From: Petrolisthes cinctipes
Lineage: Eukaryota > Arthropoda > Malacostraca > Decapoda > Porcellanidae
Direction of reading: 5' to 3'
Assembly: GCA_033782935.1 (NCBI GenBank)
Contig: JAWQEG010000723.1
Span: 868,001 to 932,000, forward strand
Length of the DNA stretch: 64,000 nucleotides
In this document: positions 13,072-23,595 of the stretch, piece by piece
Layout: each line of letters begins with the position of its first letter
How positions within the stretch are numbered: the stretch's first letter is position 1
Translations under genes and position numbers: made by a program
Notes under the pieces: model-generated
The model's database searches: none
What the model was told of the DNA's origin: nothing
Seen by the model: only the letters and a program-made list of their open reading frames with translations

Positions 13072-13239
13072 GTACAGATTGCTTCTGGGACACCAAAATA
13101 TTGAATTTTCGGGTGTTTTGAGCCTGAATTTGAGATATAAACGGGTACAGAAGATACATGCACATATTGACTTTGGGCACCAAAAATATCGATTTTCAGC
13201 ATGTTTTGGGCCTGAATTTTGAAAATACTCTAACACGGA
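13072..13239 (+). repeat. Reference monomer B1 (long class, 176 bp when intact)
   Basis: B1 carries 'gattgcttctgggac', 'aatattgaattttcggg' and 'gttttgagcctg', then the 29-bp segment with 'acagaagatacatgcac', then 'attgactttgggcacc' and 'gttttgggcctgaatttt'. It has TG where S1 and C1 have CG at three places (gattgc/gatcgc, atattgaat/atatcgaat, atattgact/atatcgact). This copy lacks its first 8 bases because of the 10-bp junction deletion. Confidence 0.88.
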
Positions 13240-13416
13240 GTAGGCATGTACAGATCGCTTCTGGGACCCCAAAATATCGAATTTTCGGGTGTTTAGGGCC
13301 AGAATTTGAGATATAAACGGGTACAGAAGATGCATGCACATATCGACTTTTGGGCACCTAAAAGATCGATTTTCAGTATGTTTTTGGCCTGTATTTTGAA
13401 AATACTCTAACACGGA
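13240..13416 (+). repeat. Reference monomer C1 (long class, 177 bp)
   Basis: C1 is marked by 'gtgtttagggccagaattt', by 'gatgcatgcacatatcgac' inside and after the 29-bp segment, by 'ttttgggcacctaaaagatc' and by 'cagtatgtttttggcctgta'. It keeps the CG dinucleotides that B1 has lost. The 'gatgcatgcac' stretch contains the palindrome tgcatgca, absent from B classes, which read 'gatacatgcac'. Confidence 0.88.
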
Positions 13417-13564
13417 GTAGGCATGTATAGATACCTTCTGGGACCTCTAAATATCGAATTTTCGGGTGTTTTGGGACTGAATTTGAGATATCGATTTTTT
13501 GGCACCTAAAATGTCGATTTTTAGCATGTTTTCAGCCTATATTTTGAAAATATTCTAGCACTCT
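13417..13564 (+). repeat. Reference monomer S2 (short class, 148 bp)
   Basis: S2 is the second short class. It reads 'gataccttctgggacctc' where S1 reads 'gatcgcttctgggacccc', then 'gagatatcgattttttggc' and 'cctaaaatgtcgattttta', and ends 'attctagcactgtg' or 'actctg'. Like S1 it lacks the 29-bp segment. In later parts of the window a sub-variant reads 'gggactgaattagagatat' and 'aaaatgtcgaattttagc'. Confidence 0.87.
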
Positions 13565-13740
13565 GTAGGCATGTACAGATTGCTTCTGGGACCCCAAAAT
13601 ATTGAATTTTCGGGTGTTTTGAGCCTGAATTTGAGATATAAACGGGTACAGAAGATACATGCACATATTGACTTTGGGCATCTAAAATATCGATTTTCAG
13701 CATGTTTTGGGCCTGTATTTTGAAAATACTCTAACACTGA
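13565..13740 (+). repeat. Reference monomer B2 (long class, 176 bp)
   Basis: B2 shares its first two thirds with B1. It reads 'tttgggcatctaaaatatcg' where B1 reads 'tttgggcaccaaaaatatcg', then 'gttttgggcctgtatttt' and ends 'ctaacactgagtagg' where B1 and C classes usually end 'ctaacacggagtagg'. A right-side sub-variant has 'gggcatgaaaaatatcg', first seen near 32609. Confidence 0.87.
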
Positions 13741-13917
13741 GTAGGCATGTACAGATTGCTTCTGGGACCCCAAAATATTGAATTTTCGTGTGTTTTGAGC
13801 CTGAATTTGAGATATAAACGGGTACTGAAGATGCATGCACATATCGACTTTTGTGCACCTAAAGGATCTATTTTCAGTATGTTTTGAGCATGTATTTTGA
13901 AAATACTCTAACACGGA
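13741..13917 (+). repeat. Reference monomer C2 (long class, 177 bp)
   Basis: C2 has a B-like front ('gattgcttctgggac', 'aatattgaatttt', 'gttttgagcctg') and a C-like back ('gatgcatgcacatatcgac', 'cagtatgttttgagcatg'). Private marks are 'gggtactgaagatgc' and 'ttttgtgcacc'. The mosaic layout suggests it began as a B/C recombinant with its switch inside the 29-bp segment. In this copy 'cctaaaggatctatttt' is a local variant. Confidence 0.85.
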
Positions 13918-16049
13918 GTAGGCATGTACAGATCGCTTCTGGGACCCCTAAATATCGAATTTTCGGGTGTTTTGGGACTGAATTTCAGATATCGACTTTT
14001 TGGCACCTAAAAGATCGATTTTTAGCATGTTTTTAGCCTATATTTTGAAAATATTCTAGCACTGTACAGATTGCTTCTGGGACCCCAAAATATTGAATTT
14101 TCGGGTGTTTTAAGCCTGAATTTGAGATATAAACAAGTACAGAAGATACATGCAAATATGGACTTTGGGCACCAAAAATACCGATTTTCAGCATGTTTTG
14201 GGCCTGAATTTTGAAAATACTCTAACACGGAGTAGGCTTGTACAGATCGCTTCTGGGACCCCAAAATATCGAATTTTCGGGTGTTTAGGGCCAGAATTTG
14301 AGATATAAACGGGTACAGAAGATGCATGCACATATCGACTTTTGGGCACCTAAAAGATCGATTTTCAGTATGTTTTTGGCTTGTATTTTGAAAATACTCT
14401 AACACGGAGTAGGCATGTACAGATTCCTTCTGGGACCTCTAAATATCTAATTTTCGGGTGTTTTGGGACTGAATTTGAGATATCGATTTTTTGGCACCTA
14501 AAATGTCGATTTTTAGCATGTTTTTAGCCTATATTTAGAAAATATTCTAGCACTGTGTAGGCATGTACAGATTGCTTCTGGGACCCCAAAATATTGAATT
14601 TTCGGGTGTTTTGAGCCTGAATTTGAGATATAAACGGGTACAGAAGATTCATGCACATATTGACTTTGGGCATCTAAAATATCGATTTTCAGCATGTTTT
14701 GGGCCTGTATTTTGAAAATACTCTAACACTGAGTAGGTATGTACAGATTGCTTCTGGGACCCCAAAATATTGAATTTTCGGGTGTTTTGAGCCTGAATTT
14801 GAGATATAAACGGGTACTGAAGATGCATGCACATATCGACTTTTGTGCACCTAAAAGATCGATTTTCAGTATGTTTTGAGCATGTATTTTGAAAATACTC
14901 TAACACGGATTAGGCATGTACAGATCGCTTCTGGGACCTCTAAATATCGAATTTTCGGGTGTTTTGGGACTGAATTTGAGATATCGACTTTTTGGCACCT
15001 AAAAGATCGATTTTTAGCATGTTTTTAGCCTATATTTAGAAAATATTCTAGCACTGTGTAGGCATGTACAGATTGCTTCTGGGAAACCAAAATATTGAAT
15101 TTTCGGGTGTTTTGAGCCTGAATTTGAGATATAAACGGGTACAGAAGATACATGCACATATTGACTTTGGGCATCTAAAATATCGATTTTCAGCATGTTT
15201 TGGGCCTGTATTTTGAAAATACTCTAACACGGAGTAGGCATTTACAGATCGCTTCTGGGACCCCTAAATATCGAATTTTCGGGTGTTTTGGGACTGAATT
15301 TGAGATATCGACTTTTTGGCACCTAAAAGATCGATTTTTAGCATGTTTTTAGCCTATATTTTGAAAATATTCTACCACTGTACAGATTGCTTCTGGGACC
15401 CCAAAATATTAAATTTTCGGGTGTTTTAAGCCTGAATTTGAGATATAAACAGGTACAGAAGATACATGCAAATATGGACTTTTGGCACCAAAAATATCGA
15501 TTTTCAGCATGTATTGGGCCTGAATTTTGAAAATACTCTAACACGGAGTAGGTATGTACAGATCGCTTCTGGGACCCCAAAATATCGAATTTTCGGGAGT
15601 TTATGGCCAGAATTTGAGATATAAACGGGTACAGAAGATGCATGCACATATCGACTTTTTGGCACCTAAAAGATCGATTTTCAGTATGTTTTTGGCCTGT
15701 ATTTTGAAAATACTCTAACACGGAGTAGGCATGTACAGATACCTTCTGGGACCTCTAAATATCGAATTTTCGGGTGTTTTGGGACTGAATTTGAGATATC
15801 GATTTTTTGGCACCTAAAAGATCGATTTTTAGCATGTTTTGGGCCTGTATTTTGAAAATACTCTAACACTGAGTAGGCATGTACAGATTGCTTCTGGGAC
15901 CCCAAAATATTGAATTTTCGGGTGTTTTGAGCCTGAATTTGAGATATAAACGGGTACTGAAGATGCATGCACATATCGACTTTTGTGCACCTAAAAGATC
16001 GATTTTCAGTATGTTTTGAGCATGTATTTTGAAAATACTCTAACACGGA
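13918..16049 (+). repeat. Super-repeat block alpha, copy 1 (2132 bp, 13 monomers)
   Basis: The block is one 992-bp hexamer followed by S1 (148), B2 (176), S1 with the 10-bp junction loss, B1, C1, an S2/B2 chimera (148) and C2. The lengths 992+148+176+138+176+177+148+177 sum to 2132. Marks include 'gcaaatatggac', 'aaaaataccgatttt', 'gtaggcttgtacag', 'gattccttctgggac', 'gaagattcatgcac', 'gggaaaccaaaatattg' and 'gtaggcatttacag'. The block recurs at 16050, 19823 and, with changes, 23596. Confidence 0.87.
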
Positions 16050-19000
16050 GTAGGCATGTACAGATCGCTTCTGGGACCCCTAAATATCGAATTTTCGGGT
16101 GTTTTGGGACTGAATTTCAGATATCGACTTTTTGGCACCTAAAAGATCGATTTTTAGCATGTTTTTAGCCTATATTTTGAAAATATTCTAGCACTGTACA
16201 GATTGCTTCTGGGACCCCAAAATATTGAATTTTTGGGTGTTTTAAGCCTGAATTTGAGATATAAACAGGTACAGAAGATACATGCAAATATGGACTTTGG
16301 GCACCAAAAATACCGATTTTCAGCATGTTTTGGGCCTGAATTTTGAAAATACTCTAACACGGAGTAGGCTTGTACAGATCGCTTCTGGGACCCCAAAATA
16401 TCGAATTTTCGGGTGTTTAGGGCCAGAGTTTGAGATATACACGGGTACAGAAGATGCATGCACATATCGACTTTTGGGCACCTAAAAGATCGATTTTCAG
16501 TATGTTTTTGGCTTGTATTTTGAAAATACTCTAACACGGAGTAGGCATGTACAGATTCCTTCTGGGACCTCTAAATATCTAATTTTCGGGTGTTTTGGGA
16601 CTGAATTTGAGATATCGATTTTTTGGCACCTAAAATGTCGATTTTTAGCATGTTTTTAGCCTATATTTAGAAAATATTCTAGCACTGTGTAGGCATGTAC
16701 AGATTGCTTCTGGGACCCCAAAATATTGAATTTTCGGGTGTTTTGAGCCTGAATTTGAGATATAAACGGGTACAGAAGATTCATGCACATATTGACTTTG
16801 GGCATCTAAAATATCGATTTTCAGCATGTTTTGGGCCTGTATTTTGAAAATACTCTAACACTGAGTAGGTATGTACAGATTGCTTCTGGGACCCCAAAAT
16901 ATTGAATTTTCGGGTGTTTTGAGCCTGAATTTGAGATATAAACGGGTACTGAAGATGCATGCACATATCGACTTTTGTGCACCTAAAAGATCGATTTTCA
17001 GTATGTTTTGAGCATGTATTTTGAAAATACTCTAACACGGAGTAGCCATGTACAGATCGCTTCTGGGACCTCTAAATATCGAATTTTCGGGTGTTTTGGG
17101 ACTGAATTTGAGATATCGACTTTTTGGCACCTAAAAGATCGATTTTTAGCATGTTTTTAGCCTATATTTAGAAAATATTCTAGCACTGTGTAGGCATGTA
17201 CAGATTGCTTCTGGGAAACCAAAATATTGAATTTTCGGGTGTTTTGAGCCTGAATTTGAGATATAAACGGGTACAGAAGATACATGCACATATTGACTTT
17301 GGGCATCTAAAATATCGATTTTCAGCATGTTTTGGGCCTGTATTTTGAAAATACTCTAACACGGAGTAGGCATTTACAGATCGCTTCTGGGACCCCTAAA
17401 TATCGAATTTTCGGTTGTTTTGGGACTGAATTTGAGATATCGACTTTTTGGCACCTAAAAGATCGATTTTTAGCATGTTTTTAGCCTATATTTTGAAAAT
17501 ATTCTACCACTGTACAGATTGCTTCTGGGACCCCAAAATATTGAATTTTCGGGTGTTTTAAGCCTGAATTTGAGATATAAACAGGTACAGAAGATACATG
17601 CAAATATGGACTTTTGGCACCAAAAATATCGATTTTCAGCATGTATTGGGCCTGAATTTTGAAAATACTCTAACACGGAGTAGGTATGTACAGATCGCTT
17701 CTGGGACCCCAAAATATCGAATTTTCGGGAGTTTATGGCCAGAATTTGAGATATAAACGGGTACAGAAGATGCATGCACATATCGACTTTTGGGCACCTA
17801 AAAGATCGATTTTCAGTATGTTTTTGGCCTGTATTTTGAAAATACTCTAACACGGAGTAGGCATGTACAGATACCTTCTGGGACCTCTAAATATCGAATT
17901 TTCGGGTGTTTTGGGACTGAATTTGAGATATCGATTTTTTGGCATCTAAAATATCGATTTTCAGCATGTTTTGGGCCTGTATTTTGAAAATACTCTAACA
18001 CTGAGTAGGCATGTACAGATTGCTTTTGGGACCCCAAAATATTGAATTTTCGGGTGTTTTGAGCCTGAATTTGAGATATAAACGGGTACTGAAGATGCAT
18101 GCACATATCGACTTTTGTGCACCTAAAAGATCGATTTTCAGTATGTTTTGAGCATGTATTTTGAAAATACTCTAACACGGAGTAGGCATGTACAGATCGC
18201 TTCTGGGACCCCTAAATATAGAATTTTCGGGTGTTTTGGGACTGAATTTGAGATATCGACTTTTTGGCACCTAAAAGATCGATTTTTAGCATGTTTTTAG
18301 CCTATATTTAGAAAATATTCTAGCACTGTGTAGGCATGTACAGATTGCTTCTGGGACCCCAAAATATTGAATTTTCGGGTGTTTTGAGCCTGAATTTGAG
18401 ATATAAACGGGTACAGAAGATACATGCACATATTGACTTTAGGCATCTAAAATATCGATTTTCAGCATGTTTTGGGCCTGTATTTTGAAAATACTCTAAC
18501 ACTGAGTAGTCATGTACAGATTGCTTCTGGGACCCCAAAATATTGAATTTTCGGGTGTTTTGAGCCTGAATTTAAGATATAAACGGGTACTGAAGATGCA
18601 TGCACATATCGACTTTTGTGCACCTAAAAGATCGATTTTCAGTATGTTTTGAGCATGTATTTTGAAAATACTCTAACACGGAGTAGGCATGTACAGATCG
18701 CTTCTGGGTCCCCTAAATATCGAATTTTCGGGGGTTTTGGGACTGAATTTGAGATATCGACTTTTTGGCACCTAAAAGACCGATTTTTAGCATGTTTTTA
18801 GCCTATATTTTGAAAATATTCTAGCACTGAGTAGGCATGTACAGATTGCTTCTGGGACCCCAAAATATTGAATTTTCGGGTGTTTTGAGCTTAAATTTGA
18901 GATATAAACGGGTACAGAAGATACATGCACATATTGACTTTGGGCACCAAAAATATCGATTTTCAGCATGTTTTGGACCTGAATTTTGAAAATACTCTAA

Positions 19001-19822
19001 CACGGAGTAGGCATGTACAGATCGCTTCTGGGACCCCTAAATATCGAATTTTCGGGTGTTTTGGGACTGAATTTGAGATATCGACTTTTTGGCACCTAAA
19101 AGATCGATTTTTAGCATGTTTTGGGCCTGTATTTTGAAAATACTCTAACACTGAGTAGGCATGTACAGATTGCTTCTGGGACCCCAAAATATTGAATTTT
19201 CGGGTGTTTTGAGCCTGAATTTGAGATATAAACGGGTACTGAAGGTGCATGCACATATCGACTTTTGTGCACCTAAAAGATCGATTTTCAGTATGTTTTG
19301 AGCATGTATTTTGAAAATACTCTAACACGGAGTAGGCATGTACAGATCGCTTCTGGGACCCCTAAATATCGAATTTTCGGGTGTTTTGGTACTGAATTTG
19401 AGATATCGACTTTTTGGCACCTAAAAGATCGATTTTTAGCATGTTTTTAGCCTATATTTTGAAAATATTCTAGCACTGTACAGATTGCTTCTGGGACACC
19501 AAAATATTGAATTTTCGGGTGTTTTGAGCCTGAATTTGAGATATAAACGGGTACAGAAGATACATGCACATATTGACTTTGGGCATCTAAAATATCGATT
19601 TTCAGCATGTTTTGGGCCTGTATTTTGAAAATACTCTAACACTGAGTAGGCATGTACAGATTGCTTCTGGGACCCCAAAATATTGAATTTTCGTGTGTTT
19701 TGAGCCTGAATTTGAGATATAAACGGGTACTGAAGATGCATGCACATATCGACTTTTGTGCACCTAAAGGATCTATTTTCAGTATGTTTTGAGCATGTAT
19801 TTTGAAAATACTCTAACACGGA
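16050..19822 (+). repeat. 3773-bp higher-order unit alpha+beta (23-mer), copy 1
   Basis: Block alpha (16050-18181) is a near-copy of 13918-16049. Block beta (18182-19822, 1641 bp, 10 monomers) adds S1-B2-C2-S1-B1-S1/B2 chimera-C2-S1-B2-C2. Beta marks include 'cctaaatatagaatttt', 'gactttaggcatc', 'ttcgggggttttgggac', 'aaagaccgattttta', 'gagcttaaatttgag' and 'actgaaggtgcatgc'. The following copy starts exactly 3773 bp later. Confidence 0.88.
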
Positions 19823-22800
19823 GTAGGCATGTACAGATCGCTTCTGGGACCCCTAAATATCGAATTTTCGGGTGTTTTGGGACTGAATTTCAGATATCGA
19901 CTTTTTGGCACCTAAAAGATCGATTTTTAGCATGTTTTTAGCCTATATTTTGAAAATATTCTAGCACTGTACAGATTGCTTCTGGGACCCCAAAATATTG
20001 AATTTTCGGGTGTTTTAAGCCTGAATTTGAGATATAAACAGGTACAGAAGATACATGCAAATATGGACTTTGGGCACCAAAAATACCGATTTTCAGCATG
20101 TTTTGGGCCTGAATTTTGAAAATACTCTAACACGGAGTAGGCTTGTACAGATCGCTTCTGGGACCCCAAAATATCGAATTTTCGGGTGTTTAGGGCCAGA
20201 GTTTGAGATATACACGGGTACAGAAGATGCATGCACATATCGACTTTTGGGCACCTAAAAGATCGATTTTCAGTATGTTTTTGGCTTGTATTTTGAAAAT
20301 ACTCTAACACGGAGTAGGCATGTACAGATTCCTTCTGGGACCTCTAAATATCTAATTTTCGGGTGTTTTGGGACTGAATTTGAGATATCGATTTTTTGGC
20401 ACCTAAAATGTCGATTTTTAGCATGTTTTTAGCCTATATTTAGAAAATATTCTAGCACTGTGTAGGCATGTACAGATTGCTTCTGGGACCCCAAAATATT
20501 GAATTTTCGGGTGTTTTGAGCCTGAATTTGAGATATAAACGGGTACAGAAGATTCATGCACATATTGACTTTGGGCATCTAAAATATCGATTTTCAGCAT
20601 GTTTTGGGCCTGTATTTTGAAAATACTCTAACACTGAGTAGGTATGTACAGATTGCTTCTGGGACCCCAAAATATTGAATTTTCGGGTGTTTTGAGCCTG
20701 AATTTGAGATATAAACGGGTACTGAAGATGCATGCACATATCGACTTTTGTGCACCTAAAAGATCGATTTTCAGTATGTTTTGAGCATGTATTTTGAAAA
20801 TACTCTAACACGGAGTAGGCATGTACAGATCGCTTCTGGGACCTCTAAATATCGAATTTTCGGGTGTTTTGGGACTGAATTTGAGATATCGACTTTTTGG
20901 CACCTAAAAGATCGATTTTTAGCATGTTTTTAGCCTATATTTAGAAAATATTCTAGCACTGTGTAGGCATGTACAGATTGCTTCTGGGAAACCAAAATAT
21001 TGAATTTTCGGGTGTTTTGAGCCTGAATTTGAGATATAAACGGGTACAGAAGATACATGCACATATTGACTTTGGGCATCTAAAATATCGATTTTCAGCA
21101 TGTTTTGGGCCTGTATTTTGAAAATACTCTAACACGGAGTAGGCATTTACAGATCGCTTCTGGGACCCCTAAATATCGAATTTTCGGGTGTTTTGGGACT
21201 GAATTTGAGATATCGACTTTTTGGCACCTAAAAGATCGATTTTTAGCATGTTTTTAGCCTATATTTTGAAAATATTCTACCACTGTACAGATTGCTTCTG
21301 GGACCCCAAAATATTGAATTTTCGGGTGTTTTAAGCCTGAATTTGAGATATAAACAGGTACAGAAGATACATGCAAATATGGACTTTTGGCACCAAAAAT
21401 ATCGATTTTCAGCATGTATTGGGCCTGAATTTTGAAAATACTCTAACACGGAGTAGGTATGTACAGATCGCTTCTGGGACCCCAAAATATCGAATTTTCG
21501 GGAGTTTATGGCCAGAATTTGAGATATAAACGGGTACAGAAGATGCATGCACATATCGACTTTTGGGCACCTAAAAGATCGATTTTCAGTATGTTTTTGG
21601 CCTGTATTTTGAAAATACTCTAACACGGAGTAGGCATGTACAGATACCTTCTGGGACCTCTAAATATCGAATTTTCGGGTGTTTTGGGACTGAATTTGAG
21701 ATATCGATTTTTTGGCATCTAAAATATCGATTTTCAGCATGTTTTGTGCCTGTATTTTGAAAATACTCTAACACTGAGTAGGCATGTACAGATTGCTTTT
21801 GGGACCCCAAAATATTGAATTTTCGGGTGTTTTGAGCCTGAATTTGAGATATAAACGGGTACTGAAGATGCATGCACATATCGACTTTTGTGCACCTAAA
21901 AGATCGATTTTCAGTATGTTTTGAGCATGTATTTTGAAAATACTCTAACACGGAGTAGGCATGTACAGATCGCTTCTGGGACCCCTAAATATAGAATTTT
22001 CGGGTGTTTTGGGACTGAATTTGAGATATCGACTTTTTGGCACCTAAAAGATCGATTTTTAGCATGTTTTTAGCCTATATTTAGAAAATATTCTAGCACT
22101 GTGTAGGCATGTACAGATTGCTTCTGGGACCCCAAAATATTGAATTTTCGGGTGTTTTGAGCCTGAATTTGAGATATAAACGGGTACAGAAGATACATGC
22201 ACATATTGACTTTAGGCATCTAAAATATCGATTTTCAGCATGTTTTGGGCCTGTATTTTGAAAATACTCTAACACTGAGTAGGCATGTACAGATTGCTTC
22301 TGGGACCCCAAAATATTGAATTTTCGGGTGTTTTGAGCCTGAATTTAAGATATAAACGGGTACTGAAGATGCATGCACATATCGACTTTTGTGCACCTAA
22401 AAGATCGATTTTCAGTATGTTTTGAGCATGTATTTTGAAAATACTCTAACACGGAGTAGGCATGTACAGATCGCTTCTGGGTCCCCTAAATATCGAATTT
22501 TCGGGGGTTTTGGGACTGAATTTGAGATATCGACTTTTTGGCACCTAAAAGACCGATTTTTAGCATGTTTTTAGCCTATATTTTGAAAATATTCTAGCAC
22601 TGAGTAGGCATGTACAGATTGCTTCTGGGACCCCAAAATATTGAATTTTCGGGTGTTTTGAGCTTAAATTTGAGATATAAACGGGTACAGAAGATACATG
22701 CACATATTGACTTTGGGCACCAAAAATATCGATTTTCAGCATGTTTTGGGCCTGAATTTTGAAAATACTCTAACACGGAGTAGGCATGTACAGATCGCTT

Positions 22801-23595
22801 CTGGGACCCCTAAATATCGAATTTTCGGGTGTTTTGGGACTGAATTTGAGATATCGACTTTTTGGCACCTAAAAGATCGATTTTTAGCATGTTTTGGGCC
22901 TGTATTTTGAAAATACTCTAACACTGAGTAGGCATGTACAGATTGCTTCTGGGACCCCAAAATATTGAATTTTCGGGTGTTTTGAGCCTGAATTTGAGAT
23001 ATAAACGGGTACTGAAGGTGCATGCACATATCGACTTTTGTGCACCTAAAAGATCGATTTTCAGTATGTTTTGAGCATGTATTTTGAAAATACTCTAACA
23101 CGGAGTAGGCATGTACAGATCGCTTCTGGGACCCCTAAATATCGAATTTTCGGGTGTTTTGGGACTGAATTTGAGATATCGACTTTTTGGCACCTAAAAG
23201 ATCGATTTTTAGCATGTTTTTAGCCTATATTTTGAAAATATTCTAGCACTGTACAGATTGCTTCTGGGACACCAAAATATTGAATTTTCGGGTGTTTTGA
23301 GCCTGAATTTGAGATATAAACGGGTACAGAAGATACATGCACATATTGACTTTGGGCATCTAAAATATCGATTTTCAGCATGTTTTGGGCCTGTATTTTG
23401 AAAATACTCTAACACTGAGTAGGCATGTACAGATTGCTTCTGGAACCCCAAAATATTGAATTTTCGGGTGTTTTGAGCCTGAATTTGAGATATAAACGGT
23501 TACTGAAGATGCATGCACATATCGACTTTTGTGCACCTAAAAGATCTATTTTCAGTATGTTTTGAGCATGTATTTTGAAAATACTCTAACACGGA
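19823..23595 (+). repeat. 3773-bp higher-order unit alpha+beta (23-mer), copy 2
   Basis: This is a tandem copy of 16050-19822 with the same rare markers in the same order, including 'ttgagatatacacggg' near 20203 and the three-part junction 'gggaaaccaaaatattg' near 20987. Point differences are few, for example 'gttttgtgcctg' near 21740 against 'gttttgggcctg' in copy 1. Confidence 0.88.

Larger units (their letters stand above)
12926..13917 (+). repeat. Reference higher-order unit: 992-bp hexamer S1-B1-C1-S2-B2-C2
   Basis: This is a clean copy of the basic higher-order unit. It holds six monomers in the order short, long, long, short, long, long, each with its own diagnostic bases. Without the 10-bp loss at the first S1/B1 junction (near 13072) it would be 1002 bp, that is two 501-bp trimers. 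The next S1 starts at 13918. The same class order, with variations, recurs through most of the window, and the two halves (S1-B1-C1 and S2-B2-C2) can also occur separately. Confidence 0.9.

Noticed and set aside
13075..13100. The stretch 'ctgggacccc' as a hairpin terminator or RNA structure.
   Set aside because: The gggaccc core leaves no room for a loop, there is no following T tract, and it occurs in every monomer as part of the repeat.
13134..13162. The 29-bp segment as a mobile-element insertion in the long monomers.
   Set aside because: It is homologous to the monomer start when the two half-units are aligned, so it is an original part of the dimer. It has no target-site duplication or terminal repeats of a transposon.
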